The translations under genes and the position numbers were made by a program. A DNA stretch of 64,000 nucleotides from Mycolicibacterium vinylchloridicum (lineage in GTDB: Bacteria; Actinomycetota; Actinomycetes; Mycobacteriales; Mycobacteriaceae), in contig NZ_JACBJQ010000022.1 in NCBI RefSeq assembly GCF_013404075.1, positions 1-64,000 of the forward strand. Reading direction: 5' to 3'. The notes beneath the pieces are model-generated. The model had not been told where the DNA came from. It saw only the letters and a program-made list of their open reading frames with translations, and searched no databases. Positions 8,858 through 17,377 of this stretch are shown piece by piece; within the stretch, counting starts at the first letter, position 1; each line of letters starts with the position of its first letter.

Positions 8858-10033
8858 TTGAGCTTTGACCGCAGGTACCTGGCTAAACGCGTTTTCAAAC
8901 GCCCTCTAGTAGGTGGTATCGCGGGGCTCATCGTGTTCTCCGGCGTTATCTCCGGATCGGTGCACGCCGACCCCGCCGAAGACGGTCTGGCCAAGCTGAA
9001 TGAACTGTCACGACAGGCAGAACAGCTCACCGAGTCGATGCATTCCGCTCAGCTCGATCTCGACGCGAAGCTGCAGGCCGAGAGCGTTGCGGAGAAGAAG
9101 CACACCGATGACCTCGCCGCGGCGGATGTGGCCAAAGCCCAGCTGGCGACCTACCAGCAGAAGGTCGACAAATTTGCTGTCGCGGTCTACATGGGTGGCA
9201 GCACGGATGGCCTCAGCGCCATCCTGACCGCCGAGTCGCCGCAGGGCCTGATCGACAAGTTGACCGTTCAGCGCGCGATGGCCACCGAGATGTCCGCCCA
9301 GATGGAGAGCTACCGCCGGGCCAACGACGAACTTCGCCAGGCCGAGGCCGCCTCGGCGAAGTCGGCAGCTGACGCCAAGACGGCCGCCGAGCAGGCGGCG
9401 GCAGTGCGCGCCGACCTGCAACGCAAGCAGTCTCAGCTGCAGATCCAGATCGCGGCGGTGAAGTCGCGCTACCAGACCCTGACCCCGGATCAGCGCACCG
9501 CGCTGGCCGCCCCCGGACCGCCTCCGCCCGCGGACATCCTCGCCGCGCCGGCGCCCGAAGGACTGCCGCCGCTGGTCGATGCGCCGCCGCCGGATGCGCT
9601 GCCCCCGGGTATGCCGCCGCCGGATGCGCCGCCGCCGCCGGACGCCGCCCAGGTCATCCCGATGGCCGCGGTCCCCGGTCCTGGTAGCGATCAGGGTGCC
9701 GTAGCCGTGCAGGCCGCGCTCACCCGGATCGGCGACCCCTACGTCTGGGGTGGCTCGGGTCCCAACCAGTTCGACTGTTCCGGCCTGGTCATGTGGGCCT
9801 TCCAACAGGCCGGCATCTTCCTTCCGCACTCCAGCCAGGCCCTCGCCCACGGTGGCCAGCCGGTCTCGATGGACCAGATGCAGCCCGGTGACGTCGTCAA
9901 CTACTACTCCGACGCCTCGCACTCGGCGATCTACATCGGCGACGGGATGATGGTGCACGCCTCGACGTTCGGCCGGCCGGTGATGATCTCCCCGGTGAAC
10001 AACGCCCCGATCTACAACGTCCGCCGCTACTGA
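8858..10033 (+). CDS. ripC: NlpC/P60 peptidoglycan endopeptidase RipC
   Basis: 391 residues from a TTG start, with AAAGGAA ending 7 bases upstream. N-terminal signal/anchor (hydrophobic residues 17-35, cleavage likely near VHADP). A long coiled-coil region follows (residues ~40-215), then a Pro/Ala linker (PPPDA repeats, ~225-270) and a C-terminal NlpC/P60 domain. Catalytic residues are visible: Cys307 (FDCSG), His355 (DASHSAIY) and His367 (MVHAS). RipC cleaves D-Glu/mDAP stem bonds; in mycobacteria the coiled coil is engaged by FtsEX to activate hydrolysis (family knowledge). Ortholog of Rv2190c by sequence and position. Confidence 0.93.
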   Translation: MSFDRRYLAKRVFKRPLVGGIAGLIVFSGVISGSVHADPAEDGLAKLNELSRQAEQLTESMHSAQLDLDAKLQAESVAEKKHTDDLAAADVAKAQLATYQQKVDKFAVAVYMGGSTDGLSAILTAESPQGLIDKLTVQRAMATEMSAQMESYRRANDELRQAEAASAKSAADAKTAAEQAAAVRADLQRKQSQLQIQIAAVKSRYQTLTPDQRTALAAPGPPPPADILAAPAPEGLPPLVDAPPPDALPPGMPPPDAPPPPDAAQVIPMAAVPGPGSDQGAVAVQAALTRIGDPYVWGGSGPNQFDCSGLVMWAFQQAGIFLPHSSQALAHGGQPVSMDQMQPGDVVNYYSDASHSAIYIGDGMMVHASTFGRPVMISPVNNAPIYNVRRY

Positions 10034-10067
10034 CCGGCCGCGGTGGCGGGCTGCCCTCACCGTCGCG

Positions 10068-10874
10068 TTGGTCGCCCAACTGCTCGTGGCGTCGGCCCTG
10101 ATCGCGACGCCGTCGGCCGCTCCGCCGTTGCAACGGCCCGCCGCGATTCCCGCGCCGGCCCCCCTGGTGGTCGGCGACGGCCGTACCGTGCGGCTGATCA
10201 GCCTGGGCGGCAGCCGCACCGACGGGCTGCTCACCCGGATCGCCGGGGAGATCGGTGACGCCGTCGGTGCCGTCGAAAAGTTCTGGGGCACCGACTGGGA
10301 CCGCGAGATCGTCGTGATCGCCACCGACTCGCAAGCACAGTTCGTCGAGCAGGCCGGCCTCGCGCCGAACGGACAATGGCAGGACATCGCCGCGGTATCG
10401 GTCGCCGACAGCGTCGACTTCGAACACCATCACGCCAGCGGACAGCGCATGGTTTTCGCCCCCGGCGCGGCCGACATGAGCGAGGTGTCGCTGCGAATCG
10501 TGTTGACCCATGAGTTGTTTCACCTCGCCGCCCGCGCCGACACCGCCCTCGACGCGCCGCGTTGGCTGGTCGAGGGGGTGGCCGATTTCGTTGCGCGACC
10601 ACCGCAGCCACCGCCTCCGGATGCCGCGGCGAACACCGCGCTGCCCGACGACGCCGACCTCGACGTGGCCGGGCCGCAGCGCGAACGCGGCTACGACCGC
10701 GCCTGGTGGTTCGCCCGGTTCGTCGCCGACACCTACGGTGTCGAGGCGCTGCGCCGGCTCTACATCGACGCCTGCGGGCCCGGACACGGCGACTTCGCGA
10801 CCGCGGTGCAGCGCGCACTCGGCACCGACACCGCCGCGCTACGCGCCCGCTGGGCGCGCTGGCTGACCGGCTAG
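10068..10874 (+). CDS. Exported HExxH zinc-peptidase-like protein (Rv2189c-like)
   Basis: 268 residues from a TTG at 10068, the only usable start before the signal-like hydrophobic segment (LLVASALIATPSA). The central part holds LTHELFHLAARAD, an HExxH zinc motif, with a downstream Glu in PRWLVEGVADF that could be the third ligand as in gluzincin-type peptidases. A Pro-rich insert (~residues 183-195) follows. It begins 35 bases after ripC and ends 12 bases before pimB, so it is probably co-transcribed. Substrate unknown. The M. tuberculosis counterpart is an uncharacterised protein. Confidence 0.85.
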   Translation: MVAQLLVASALIATPSAAPPLQRPAAIPAPAPLVVGDGRTVRLISLGGSRTDGLLTRIAGEIGDAVGAVEKFWGTDWDREIVVIATDSQAQFVEQAGLAPNGQWQDIAAVSVADSVDFEHHHASGQRMVFAPGAADMSEVSLRIVLTHELFHLAARADTALDAPRWLVEGVADFVARPPQPPPPDAAANTALPDDADLDVAGPQRERGYDRAWWFARFVADTYGVEALRRLYIDACGPGHGDFATAVQRALGTDTAALRARWARWLTG

Positions 10875-10886
10875 CGTAGGTAAGCG

Positions 10887-12035
10887 ATGACGCGGATCCT
10901 GCTGGTCACCAATGACTTTCCGCCCCGCCGTGGCGGCATCCAGTCCTATCTCGAACAGTTCGTCAACCGGCTCGCCGCTACCGGCGAACACCAGCTCACC
11001 GTCTACGCCCCGAAGTGGAAGGGTGCCCTTGCGTACGACCGCGCCGCCGGATATCGCATCGTGCGCCACCCCGGCACGCTGATGCTGCCCGAGCCGGGGG
11101 TGGACCGCCGGATGCGCGCCCTGATCGCCGAGCACGGCATCGAGACGGTGTGGTTCGGCGCTGCCGCTCCGCTGGCGCTGCTGGCCAACCGGGCCCGCGG
11201 TGCCGGTGCGCGCCGGGTGCTGGCCAGCACCCACGGCCACGAGGTGGGCTGGTCGATGTTGCCGGTCGCCCGCTCGGCGCTTCGGCGCATCGGCACCGAC
11301 GCCGACGTCGTGACCTACGTCAGCCACTACACCCGGGGCCGGATCGCCTCCGCGTTCGGCCCGGCGGCTGCGCTGGAACACCTGCCGCCCGGCGTCGACT
11401 CCGACCGGTTCCGGCCGGACCCCGTGGCCAGGGCTGAACTGCGCGCCCGCCATGGCCTTGGCGAGCGGCCGACGGTCCTCTGCCTGTCCCGGCTGGTGCC
11501 GCGCAAGGGACAGGACATGCTCATCAAAGCGCTGCCGGAGATCCGCCGCCGAATCGACGATGCGGTCCTGGTGATCGTCGGCGGTGGCCCCTATGCCGAG
11601 GACCTGCACAAGCTGGCCGACACCGTCGGGGTCAAAGACAACGTCGTGTTCACCGGGGCGGTTCCCGGCGCCGAATTGCCGGGCCACTACGCGATGGCCG
11701 ACGTCTTTGCGATGCCTTGTCGCACAAGGGGTTCCGGCCTCGACGTGGAAGGTCTCGGGATCGTGTTCCTGGAGGCGTCGGCCACCGGGGTGCCGGTGGT
11801 CGCCGGTGACTCGGGCGGCGCCCCCGAGGCGGTCGTCGATGGCGAGACCGGACGGGTCGTCGACGGGCGTTCGGTCGAGCAGATCGCCGACGCGGTCTCG
11901 GGCATCCTTGCCGACTCGAAGCTGGCCGCGCGGATGGGAGAGGCGGGCCGACGGTGGGTGCAGACGGACTGGAGCTGGTCGGCCCACACGGCGAGGCTTT
12001 CCGAACTCCTGCGTGCGGCCGATCACACCGTGTGA
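10887..12035 (+). CDS. pimB: GDP-mannose-dependent phosphatidylinositol monomannoside mannosyltransferase PimB
   Basis: 382 residues, GT-B fold, GT4 family. N-terminal TNDFPPRRGGIQSYLEQF is the glycine-rich acceptor loop; the C-terminal domain has the donor-binding LSRLVPRKGQD and the E-x7-E region (EGLGIVFLEASATGVPVVAG). The enzyme adds the second mannose to PIM1, forming Ac1PIM2, on the cytoplasmic face of the plasma membrane, and feeds PIM, lipomannan and LAM synthesis. It matches PimB' (Rv2188c) rather than the misnamed original PimB. Spacing to the upstream gene is 12 bases. Confidence 0.94.
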   Translation: MTRILLVTNDFPPRRGGIQSYLEQFVNRLAATGEHQLTVYAPKWKGALAYDRAAGYRIVRHPGTLMLPEPGVDRRMRALIAEHGIETVWFGAAAPLALLANRARGAGARRVLASTHGHEVGWSMLPVARSALRRIGTDADVVTYVSHYTRGRIASAFGPAAALEHLPPGVDSDRFRPDPVARAELRARHGLGERPTVLCLSRLVPRKGQDMLIKALPEIRRRIDDAVLVIVGGGPYAEDLHKLADTVGVKDNVVFTGAVPGAELPGHYAMADVFAMPCRTRGSGLDVEGLGIVFLEASATGVPVVAGDSGGAPEAVVDGETGRVVDGRSVEQIADAVSGILADSKLAARMGEAGRRWVQTDWSWSAHTARLSELLRAADHTV

Positions 12036-12045
12036 CGATGTGCCG

Positions 12046-12696
12046 ATGAGCATGTCCCGGATCGCCGCACTCGGCGGCGTCCTGGCCGCCGCGGCGGCGC
12101 TGCTGGTTCCGGCCGGTGTGGCCACGGCCGACGACTGCCCAGACGTCGAGGTGATCTTTGCCCGCGGTACCGGTGAACCACCGGGCCTCGGGCGGGTGGG
12201 GCAGGCCTTCGCCGACGCGCTCGCGCCGCGGCTGGGCGGGCGGACCATGGACACCTACGCGGTGAACTACCCGGCCAGCTTCAACTTCCTGGCGGCATCG
12301 TCCGGCGCGGATGACGCAGCCGGCCGCATCGCCGACATGAGCGCGCGCTGCCCGCAGACCTCGCTGGTGCTCGGCGGGTTCTCTCAGGGCGCGGCGGCGG
12401 TGTCGATGCTGGCCGGTGTGCCGCCCGTGGGGCAGCGGATCGGCAGCATCGGGTCGGCTCCGCCGCTGCCGCCGGCCGCGGCCGGCCGCGTCGCCGCGGT
12501 CGCGGTGTTCGGCAACCCGGGAGCGCGGTTCGGATCACCGCTGTCGAGCACCGGCCAGTTCGCCGGCCGGGCCATCGACATCTGCAGCGGCGGTGACCCG
12601 ATCTGCTCGGCGGGCCTCGACCGCGCCGCGCACAGCAACTACGAGCTGCCTCCTTACCCCGATCAAGCGGCGGGTTTCGTGGCCGGCCTGATCTGA
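12046..12696 (+). CDS. Secreted cutinase-family serine esterase
   Basis: 216 residues with a Sec signal peptide (residues 1-28, cleavage near ATADD). Cutinase hallmarks: CPDVEVIFARGTGEPPGLG with the first Cys, the nucleophile elbow GGFSQGAA, the catalytic Asp region CSGGDPIC with its Cys pair, and a late His (AAHSNYE). Mycobacterial cutinase-like (Culp) enzymes hydrolyse lipid esters at the cell envelope. The gene starts 10 bases after pimB, in a position where M. tuberculosis has fadD15 next, so it belongs to a local three-gene insertion. Confidence 0.93.
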   Translation: MSMSRIAALGGVLAAAAALLVPAGVATADDCPDVEVIFARGTGEPPGLGRVGQAFADALAPRLGGRTMDTYAVNYPASFNFLAASSGADDAAGRIADMSARCPQTSLVLGGFSQGAAAVSMLAGVPPVGQRIGSIGSAPPLPPAAAGRVAAVAVFGNPGARFGSPLSSTGQFAGRAIDICSGGDPICSAGLDRAAHSNYELPPYPDQAAGFVAGLI

Positions 12697-12713
12697 CGGG
12701 TACCCTCGCCGGG

Positions 12714-13922
12714 GTGCTCGCCAGCCCTGACCTCGACCTTCGCACCGGTGTACCCCGGTCGGTCGGCGGCCGGCTGGATTCACTGACCGGACTGCGCGCG
12801 CTGGCGGCGCTGCTGGTGGTCGGCACCCACGCGGCGTTCGCGACCGGCACGCTCGCCCACGGCTACATCGGCCTGGTCTGGGCGCGGATGGAGATCGGGG
12901 TATCGATCTTCTTCGCATTGTCCGGCTTCCTGCTGTTCCGCCCATGGGTCGTCGCGGCGGCCGATGCGACCGCGGCGCCGTCGGCACGGACCTATGCCCG
13001 GCGCAGACTGCGCCGCATCATGCCCGCCTACGTGGTGACCGTCCTGTTGGCCTACGGCGTCTATTCCTTTTATTCGACCGGCCCCAATCCCGGCCAGAGT
13101 TGGTCGGGGCTGATCCGCCACCTCACCCTGACCCAGATCTACACGGACAACTATCTGCTCACCTACCTGCACCGCGGCCTGTCACAGACCTGGAGCCTGG
13201 CGGTCGAGGCGGCGTTCTACGCGGTGCTGCCGTTGCTGGCCCACCTGCTGCTGGTGGTGCTGTGCGGTGATCGGTGGCGGCCGGGGAGGCTGCTGGCCGG
13301 TCTGGCGGGCCTGGCCGCGATCAGTCCGGTGTGGCTGATCGTGGTCAACGCGGGCGACTGGCTGCCGAATTCGGCAGGGATGTGGCTGCCCGCGCAGCTG
13401 GCCTCGTTCGCCGGCGGCATGGCGGTGGCCGTGCTGCAGGTCCTGGGAATGCGCTCGCGCGCCGGCCTTCTGGTGCCTGCCGCCGGTGCGCTCTATCTGG
13501 TGGTGTCCACCCCGCTCGCCGGCGCGATCACGATGGGTCCGGTACCGCTGTGGCAGCCGGTGGCCAAGGCGCTGCTGTACGCCGCGATCGCGACGCTCGT
13601 CGTGGCGGCGCCGACGCTGGGCGGGGGCGGGATGTTCGACCGGCTGCTGAGCAGCAGGCCGATGGTGTGGCTGGGTGGGATCTCCTACGAGATCTTCCTG
13701 CTGCACGTGCTGGTGATGGCCGTCGTGCTGGGGGCGGTGCTGGGCTGGCCGTTGTTCACCGGGTCGCTGACGGGCTTGTACGTTCTGACTCTGGGCGTCA
13801 CGATTCCCTTGGCCTGGCTGTTGCACAGGCTCACCAGTGCGAGGGAGCGGACATGGCCGGCACATTCGAAGGCAAGACCGCGGTCGTCACCGGAGCCAGC
13901 CGCGGCATCGGGCTGGCAGTAG
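12714..13922 (+). CDS. Acyltransferase 3 family (OafA/YrhL) membrane protein
   Basis: 402 residues, GTG start 17 bases after the cutinase stop. About ten transmembrane helices. The family's conserved N-terminal pattern is present: LTGLRALAALLVVGTHAAF with the proton-acceptor His, the GVSIFFALSGFLLFRPW segment and the RRLRRIMPAY loop. Such proteins O-acylate sugars or lipids at the membrane; substrate unknown here. The C-terminal ~23 codons overlap the SDR gene by 70 bases; the tail (RPRSSPEPAAASGWQ) is low complexity and may be an extension. Confidence 0.88.
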   Translation: MLASPDLDLRTGVPRSVGGRLDSLTGLRALAALLVVGTHAAFATGTLAHGYIGLVWARMEIGVSIFFALSGFLLFRPWVVAAADATAAPSARTYARRRLRRIMPAYVVTVLLAYGVYSFYSTGPNPGQSWSGLIRHLTLTQIYTDNYLLTYLHRGLSQTWSLAVEAAFYAVLPLLAHLLLVVLCGDRWRPGRLLAGLAGLAAISPVWLIVVNAGDWLPNSAGMWLPAQLASFAGGMAVAVLQVLGMRSRAGLLVPAAGALYLVVSTPLAGAITMGPVPLWQPVAKALLYAAIATLVVAAPTLGGGGMFDRLLSSRPMVWLGGISYEIFLLHVLVMAVVLGAVLGWPLFTGSLTGLYVLTLGVTIPLAWLLHRLTSARERTWPAHSKARPRSSPEPAAASGWQ

Positions 13923-14617
13923 CGCAGCGCCTGATCGAGGGCGGCGCCCGCGTCGTCATCACGGCGCGCACCCAGCAGACCCTCGACGAGGCCGTCGGGA
14001 CCCTCGGCGGCCCCGCACACGCGGTCGGGTTGGCAGGGTCCGCCGATGACCCCGGGCATCAGGCCACGGTGGTCGACTGCGCGATCGACGCGTTCGGCAG
14101 CCTCGACCTGCTCGTCAACAACACCGGAGGCAATTACTGCCACGGGCCCCTGGTGGACACCGACCCAGCCGACGCCAGGAAGACCGTCGACGTGAATTGC
14201 ATCGCCGCGCTGTCCTGGGTGCAGCACGCGCACCGGGCCTGGATGGGCGAGCACGGCGGCGCCGTCGTCAACGTGTCCTCGGTGGCCGGCATCCGGCCGG
14301 CCCCTGACATGGGGTTCTACGGCGCCACCAAGGTGATGCTCACGTACCTGACCCAGCAACTGGCCGCCGAGCTCGGCCCGGCCGTCCGCGTCAATGCCGT
14401 CGCACCCGCCACCGTCAAGACTCGGTTCGCCGCCTCGCTCTACGAAGGCCGTGAGGGGGAGGTGGCCGCCACCTACCCGCTCAAAAGGCTTGGCGTTCCT
14501 GACGATATCGGCGCAGCGGTGGCATTCCTGCTGTCCGACGACGCGTCCTGGATCACCGGCCAGTTGCTGGTCGTGGATGGTGGCATCACGCTGCTGGGCG
14601 CCGACTGGCCGGCCTAG
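13853..14617 (+). CDS. Short-chain dehydrogenase/reductase
   Basis: 254 residues. Rossmann nucleotide motif TGASRGIG near residue 14, NNTGG at ~90, catalytic Ser in NVSSVAG and the YGATK active-site pair, and C-terminal PLKRLGVPDDIGAAVAFLLSD with LLVVDGG, typical of FabG-like classical SDRs. Substrate unknown. The ATG lies 70 bases inside the acyltransferase gene, implying coupled translation. Ends 3 bases from the convergent fadD15 stop. Confidence 0.9.
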   Translation: MAGTFEGKTAVVTGASRGIGLAVAQRLIEGGARVVITARTQQTLDEAVGTLGGPAHAVGLAGSADDPGHQATVVDCAIDAFGSLDLLVNNTGGNYCHGPLVDTDPADARKTVDVNCIAALSWVQHAHRAWMGEHGGAVVNVSSVAGIRPAPDMGFYGATKVMLTYLTQQLAAELGPAVRVNAVAPATVKTRFAASLYEGREGEVAATYPLKRLGVPDDIGAAVAFLLSDDASWITGQLLVVDGGITLLGADWPA

Positions 14618-14620
14618 CCG

Positions 14621-16393
14621 CTACTTGGCGTAGATCGCCTCGATATCGCCGGCGAACTTCTGCGCCACCACATTGCGCTTCACCTTCAGCGTCGGTGTCA
14701 GCTCACCCGTCGCTTCCGTGAAGTCAGCCGGCAGGATCCGGAACTTGCGGATCGACTCCGCATGTGACACATGCTGATTGGCGTCCTTGATCGCCAATTC
14801 GATCTCGGCGACCAGGTCGGGATCCTCCCGCAGCTCCGCGACCGATGCGCCGGTGGCCTTGCCGTGGTGGGACTTCCACACGTCGAACGCCTCGGGATCG
14901 ATGGCGATCAACACGCCGATGAACGGCTGGTTGTCGCCGACCGCCATCGCCTGGCTGATCAGTGGATGCGCCCGCAACGCATCCTCGAGTACGGCGGGGG
15001 CGACGTTCTTGCCGCCCGCGGTCACGATGATCTCCTTCTTGCGGCCGGTGATCGACAGGAAGCCGTCGGCGTCCACGCTGGCCAGATCGCCGGTGTGGAA
15101 CCAGCCGTCGATGATCGCCTCGGCGGTGGCCTTGTCGTTGCGCCAGTACCCGTCGAACACCACGCCGCCCTTGACCAGCAACTCGCCGTCCGCTGCGACC
15201 TTCATGCTGTTACCCGGCACCAACTTGCCCACCGTGCCCACCTTGAGCTCGCCGATCCGGTTCACCGTGATCGCCGCGCTGGTCTCGGTCAGTCCGTACC
15301 CCTCGTAGATCGACAATCCGACGCCGCGGTAGAAGTGGCCGAGCCGCTTGCCCAGCGGCGCACCGCCGGAGATCGCGGCGTGGCAGTCGCCACCGAGGGC
15401 GGCGCGCAGCTTGCCGTAGACCAGCCGGTCGAACACCGCGTGGCCTGCCTTGAGGAGCAGGTTCGGTGAGCCCGTTTCCAACGCCTCGCTGTAGGCGATC
15501 GCCGTCTTGGCCGCCAGCTCGAAGATCCGGCCCTTGCCGCTGTCGCTGGCATTCAATTCCGCTGTGTTGTAGACCTTTTCGAACACCCGGGGCACCGAAA
15601 CCACGATCGTCGGCTTGAACACCTGCAGCATCGGCACCAGGTTCTTGATGTCGCTGGTGTAGCCGAGGGTGACCTTGTTGGCGAACGCCGTCATCGACAG
15701 GGCGCGGGCCAATACGTGGGCCAACGGCAGAAAGACCAGAAGGCGTTCGTTCTGGCGCAGCAGCGTCGGGAAACACGTTGTGGCGCCACGGGTCTCGGAC
15801 AGCAGATTGGTATGGGTCAGCGCGACGCCCTTGGGTCGGCCGGTGGTGCCCGAGGTGTAGATCAGCGTCGCCGGGTCGCTCGAGCGCAGCTGTTCCAGGC
15901 GCCGGTCCAGTTCTGCGGGATCGACGCCGCCCAGCTCGCCGATCGACTGAATGCGCAGGGTCTTGCGCAGGGCCGGCAGCGTGTTGCGCAACTCGGCGAC
16001 CATCTGGGCGTGCGCCTCGGTCTCGGTGAACGCCAGTACGGCGCCGGAATCCTCCAGCACCCACTGGACCTGCTCGGCCGACGACGTCTCGTAGATGGGG
16101 ACGGTGACCCCGCCGATCGACAGGATCGCGTAATCGAGGATGACCCACTCATATCGGGTCGCCGACAGGATCGCCACCCGGTCACCGGGCTGCACGCCCT
16201 CGGCGATCAAACCCAGGGCCGCCGAGCGGATCTGGGCGGCCACCTCCGCACAGGTCACGTCGGTCCAGGCGCCCTCGACCAGTCGCTGCAGGATCACGTA
16301 GTTCGGATCGGTGCGTTCGTGCTCATAGACCGGGCTGGCCACATGGTCGTGTTCACCGATGGTGAACGACGCCGGAACGCTGTATTCACGCAT
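14621..16393 (-). CDS. fadD15: Long-chain fatty-acid-CoA ligase FadD15
   Basis: 590 residues from the ATG at 16393 (MREYSVPASFTIGEHD). The same frame stays open upstream to 18319 but that stretch is antisense shadow over other genes. Adenylate-forming signatures: LIYTSGTTGRPKGVALTH (AMP/ATP loop), GYGLTETSAA (A5) and FLSITGRKKEIIVTAGGKNV (A8 hinge). It activates long-chain fatty acids to acyl-CoA, membrane associated. Length and neighbourhood match Rv2187. Divergent from the small SRPBCC gene with a 63-base spacer. Confidence 0.94.
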   Translation of the reverse strand: MREYSVPASFTIGEHDHVASPVYEHERTDPNYVILQRLVEGAWTDVTCAEVAAQIRSAALGLIAEGVQPGDRVAILSATRYEWVILDYAILSIGGVTVPIYETSSAEQVQWVLEDSGAVLAFTETEAHAQMVAELRNTLPALRKTLRIQSIGELGGVDPAELDRRLEQLRSSDPATLIYTSGTTGRPKGVALTHTNLLSETRGATTCFPTLLRQNERLLVFLPLAHVLARALSMTAFANKVTLGYTSDIKNLVPMLQVFKPTIVVSVPRVFEKVYNTAELNASDSGKGRIFELAAKTAIAYSEALETGSPNLLLKAGHAVFDRLVYGKLRAALGGDCHAAISGGAPLGKRLGHFYRGVGLSIYEGYGLTETSAAITVNRIGELKVGTVGKLVPGNSMKVAADGELLVKGGVVFDGYWRNDKATAEAIIDGWFHTGDLASVDADGFLSITGRKKEIIVTAGGKNVAPAVLEDALRAHPLISQAMAVGDNQPFIGVLIAIDPEAFDVWKSHHGKATGASVAELREDPDLVAEIELAIKDANQHVSHAESIRKFRILPADFTEATGELTPTLKVKRNVVAQKFAGDIEAIYAK

Positions 16394-16456
16394 AACGACC
16401 AGCCTAGTCAACGGGTGGCGGCGGCCGGACGGGCCCGATATGTGAAGCTTGTGCCC

Positions 16457-16846
16457 ATGAACAGCATCCAGGTCGCCGACGAGACGTTCATCGCGGCGGA
16501 TCCGGCGGCGGTGGGGCGTGCGGTCGCCGACCGGGCGAGCTGGCGGCGATGGTGGCCGGATCTGCGGCTCGAGGTCGTCGAGGACCGGGCCGACAAGGGT
16601 GTGCGCTGGACGTTGACCGGTCCGCTGACCGGCACCATGGAAATCTGGCTGGAGCCGGTGCTCGACGGCGTGCTGCTGCACTACTTTCTGCACGCCGAGC
16701 CGTCCGGTGTCGCGGCCTGGCAGCTTGCCAAGATGAACTTGCCCAAGCTGAACCATCAGCGTCGGGTAGCGGGAAAACGGATGGCGTTCGAGGTGAAATC
16801 CACACTGGAGGCGGGTCGCCCGGTGGGGGTTGCACCCGGGCACTGA
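16457..16846 (+). CDS. SRPBCC-like polyketide cyclase/dehydrase-type protein (Rv2186c-like)
   Basis: 129 residues, the same length as I recall for Rv2186c. ATG chosen; an in-frame GTG lies two codons earlier. The fold is suggested by an N-terminal strand (IQVADETFIAADPAAVGRAV), a Trp-rich helix (DRASWRRWWPDL) and a C-terminal helix (LPKLNHQRRVAGKRMAFEVK), the START/Bet v1 pattern. No catalytic residues are evident; a hydrophobic-ligand-binding role is an inference. Followed at 96 bases by a second SRPBCC gene. Confidence 0.83.
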   Translation: MNSIQVADETFIAADPAAVGRAVADRASWRRWWPDLRLEVVEDRADKGVRWTLTGPLTGTMEIWLEPVLDGVLLHYFLHAEPSGVAAWQLAKMNLPKLNHQRRVAGKRMAFEVKSTLEAGRPVGVAPGH

Positions 16847-16942
16847 TATCGGGTCACACGTGCAACGGGGAGGGTACCGTTTGTGGCCGAGGGAGCGCGA
16901 CCTGTCGGGTCGGGCAGCGTAAAGCGACGGGAATTGGCAACA

Positions 16943-17377
16943 GTGGCTGACAAGACGGCGCAGACCATCTACATCGACGCAGATCCTCGCACTGTGATGG
17001 ACGCCATCGCCGATATCGGGGCGTACCCGCAGTGGGTCTCGGAATACAAGGAGACCGAGGTTCTCGATTCCGACGAACAGGGTTACCCGCTGACCGCCCG
17101 GCTGGTTCTGGATGCCGCGGTGCTCAAAGACACCATGGTGCTGTCCTACGACTGGCCCGCCGATCGCAAGTCGGTGCGCTGGTCGCTGGTCTCGAGCTCG
17201 CTGCTGAGGGCGCTCGACGGCGCATATACGTTGACTCCCAAGGGTTCTGGAACTGATGTCACCTACGAGCTCTCGGTTGACCTGATCATCCCGATGATCG
17301 GGCTGCTCAAGCGCAAAGCCGAGCGACGACTCACGGACACCGCGCTCAAGGACCTGAAGAAATGGGTCGAGGGCTGA
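16943..17377 (+). CDS. SRPBCC family protein (Rv2185c/TB16.3-like)
   Basis: 144 residues from the GTG at 16943 (VADKTAQTIYID), the length expected for Rv2185c. An upstream GTG at 16883 is less likely because its extension is Gly/Arg-rich and family members start at the later codon. Typical Coq10/START pattern: TIYIDADPRTVMDAIADIGAYPQW, then alternating strands, and a C-terminal amphipathic helix (RRLTDTALKDLKKWVEG). Likely binds a lipid or hydrophobic ligand. The stop is directly adjacent to the GTG of the ArsA-like ATPase, so the two are co-translated. Confidence 0.86.
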   Translation: MADKTAQTIYIDADPRTVMDAIADIGAYPQWVSEYKETEVLDSDEQGYPLTARLVLDAAVLKDTMVLSYDWPADRKSVRWSLVSSSLLRALDGAYTLTPKGSGTDVTYELSVDLIIPMIGLLKRKAERRLTDTALKDLKKWVEG

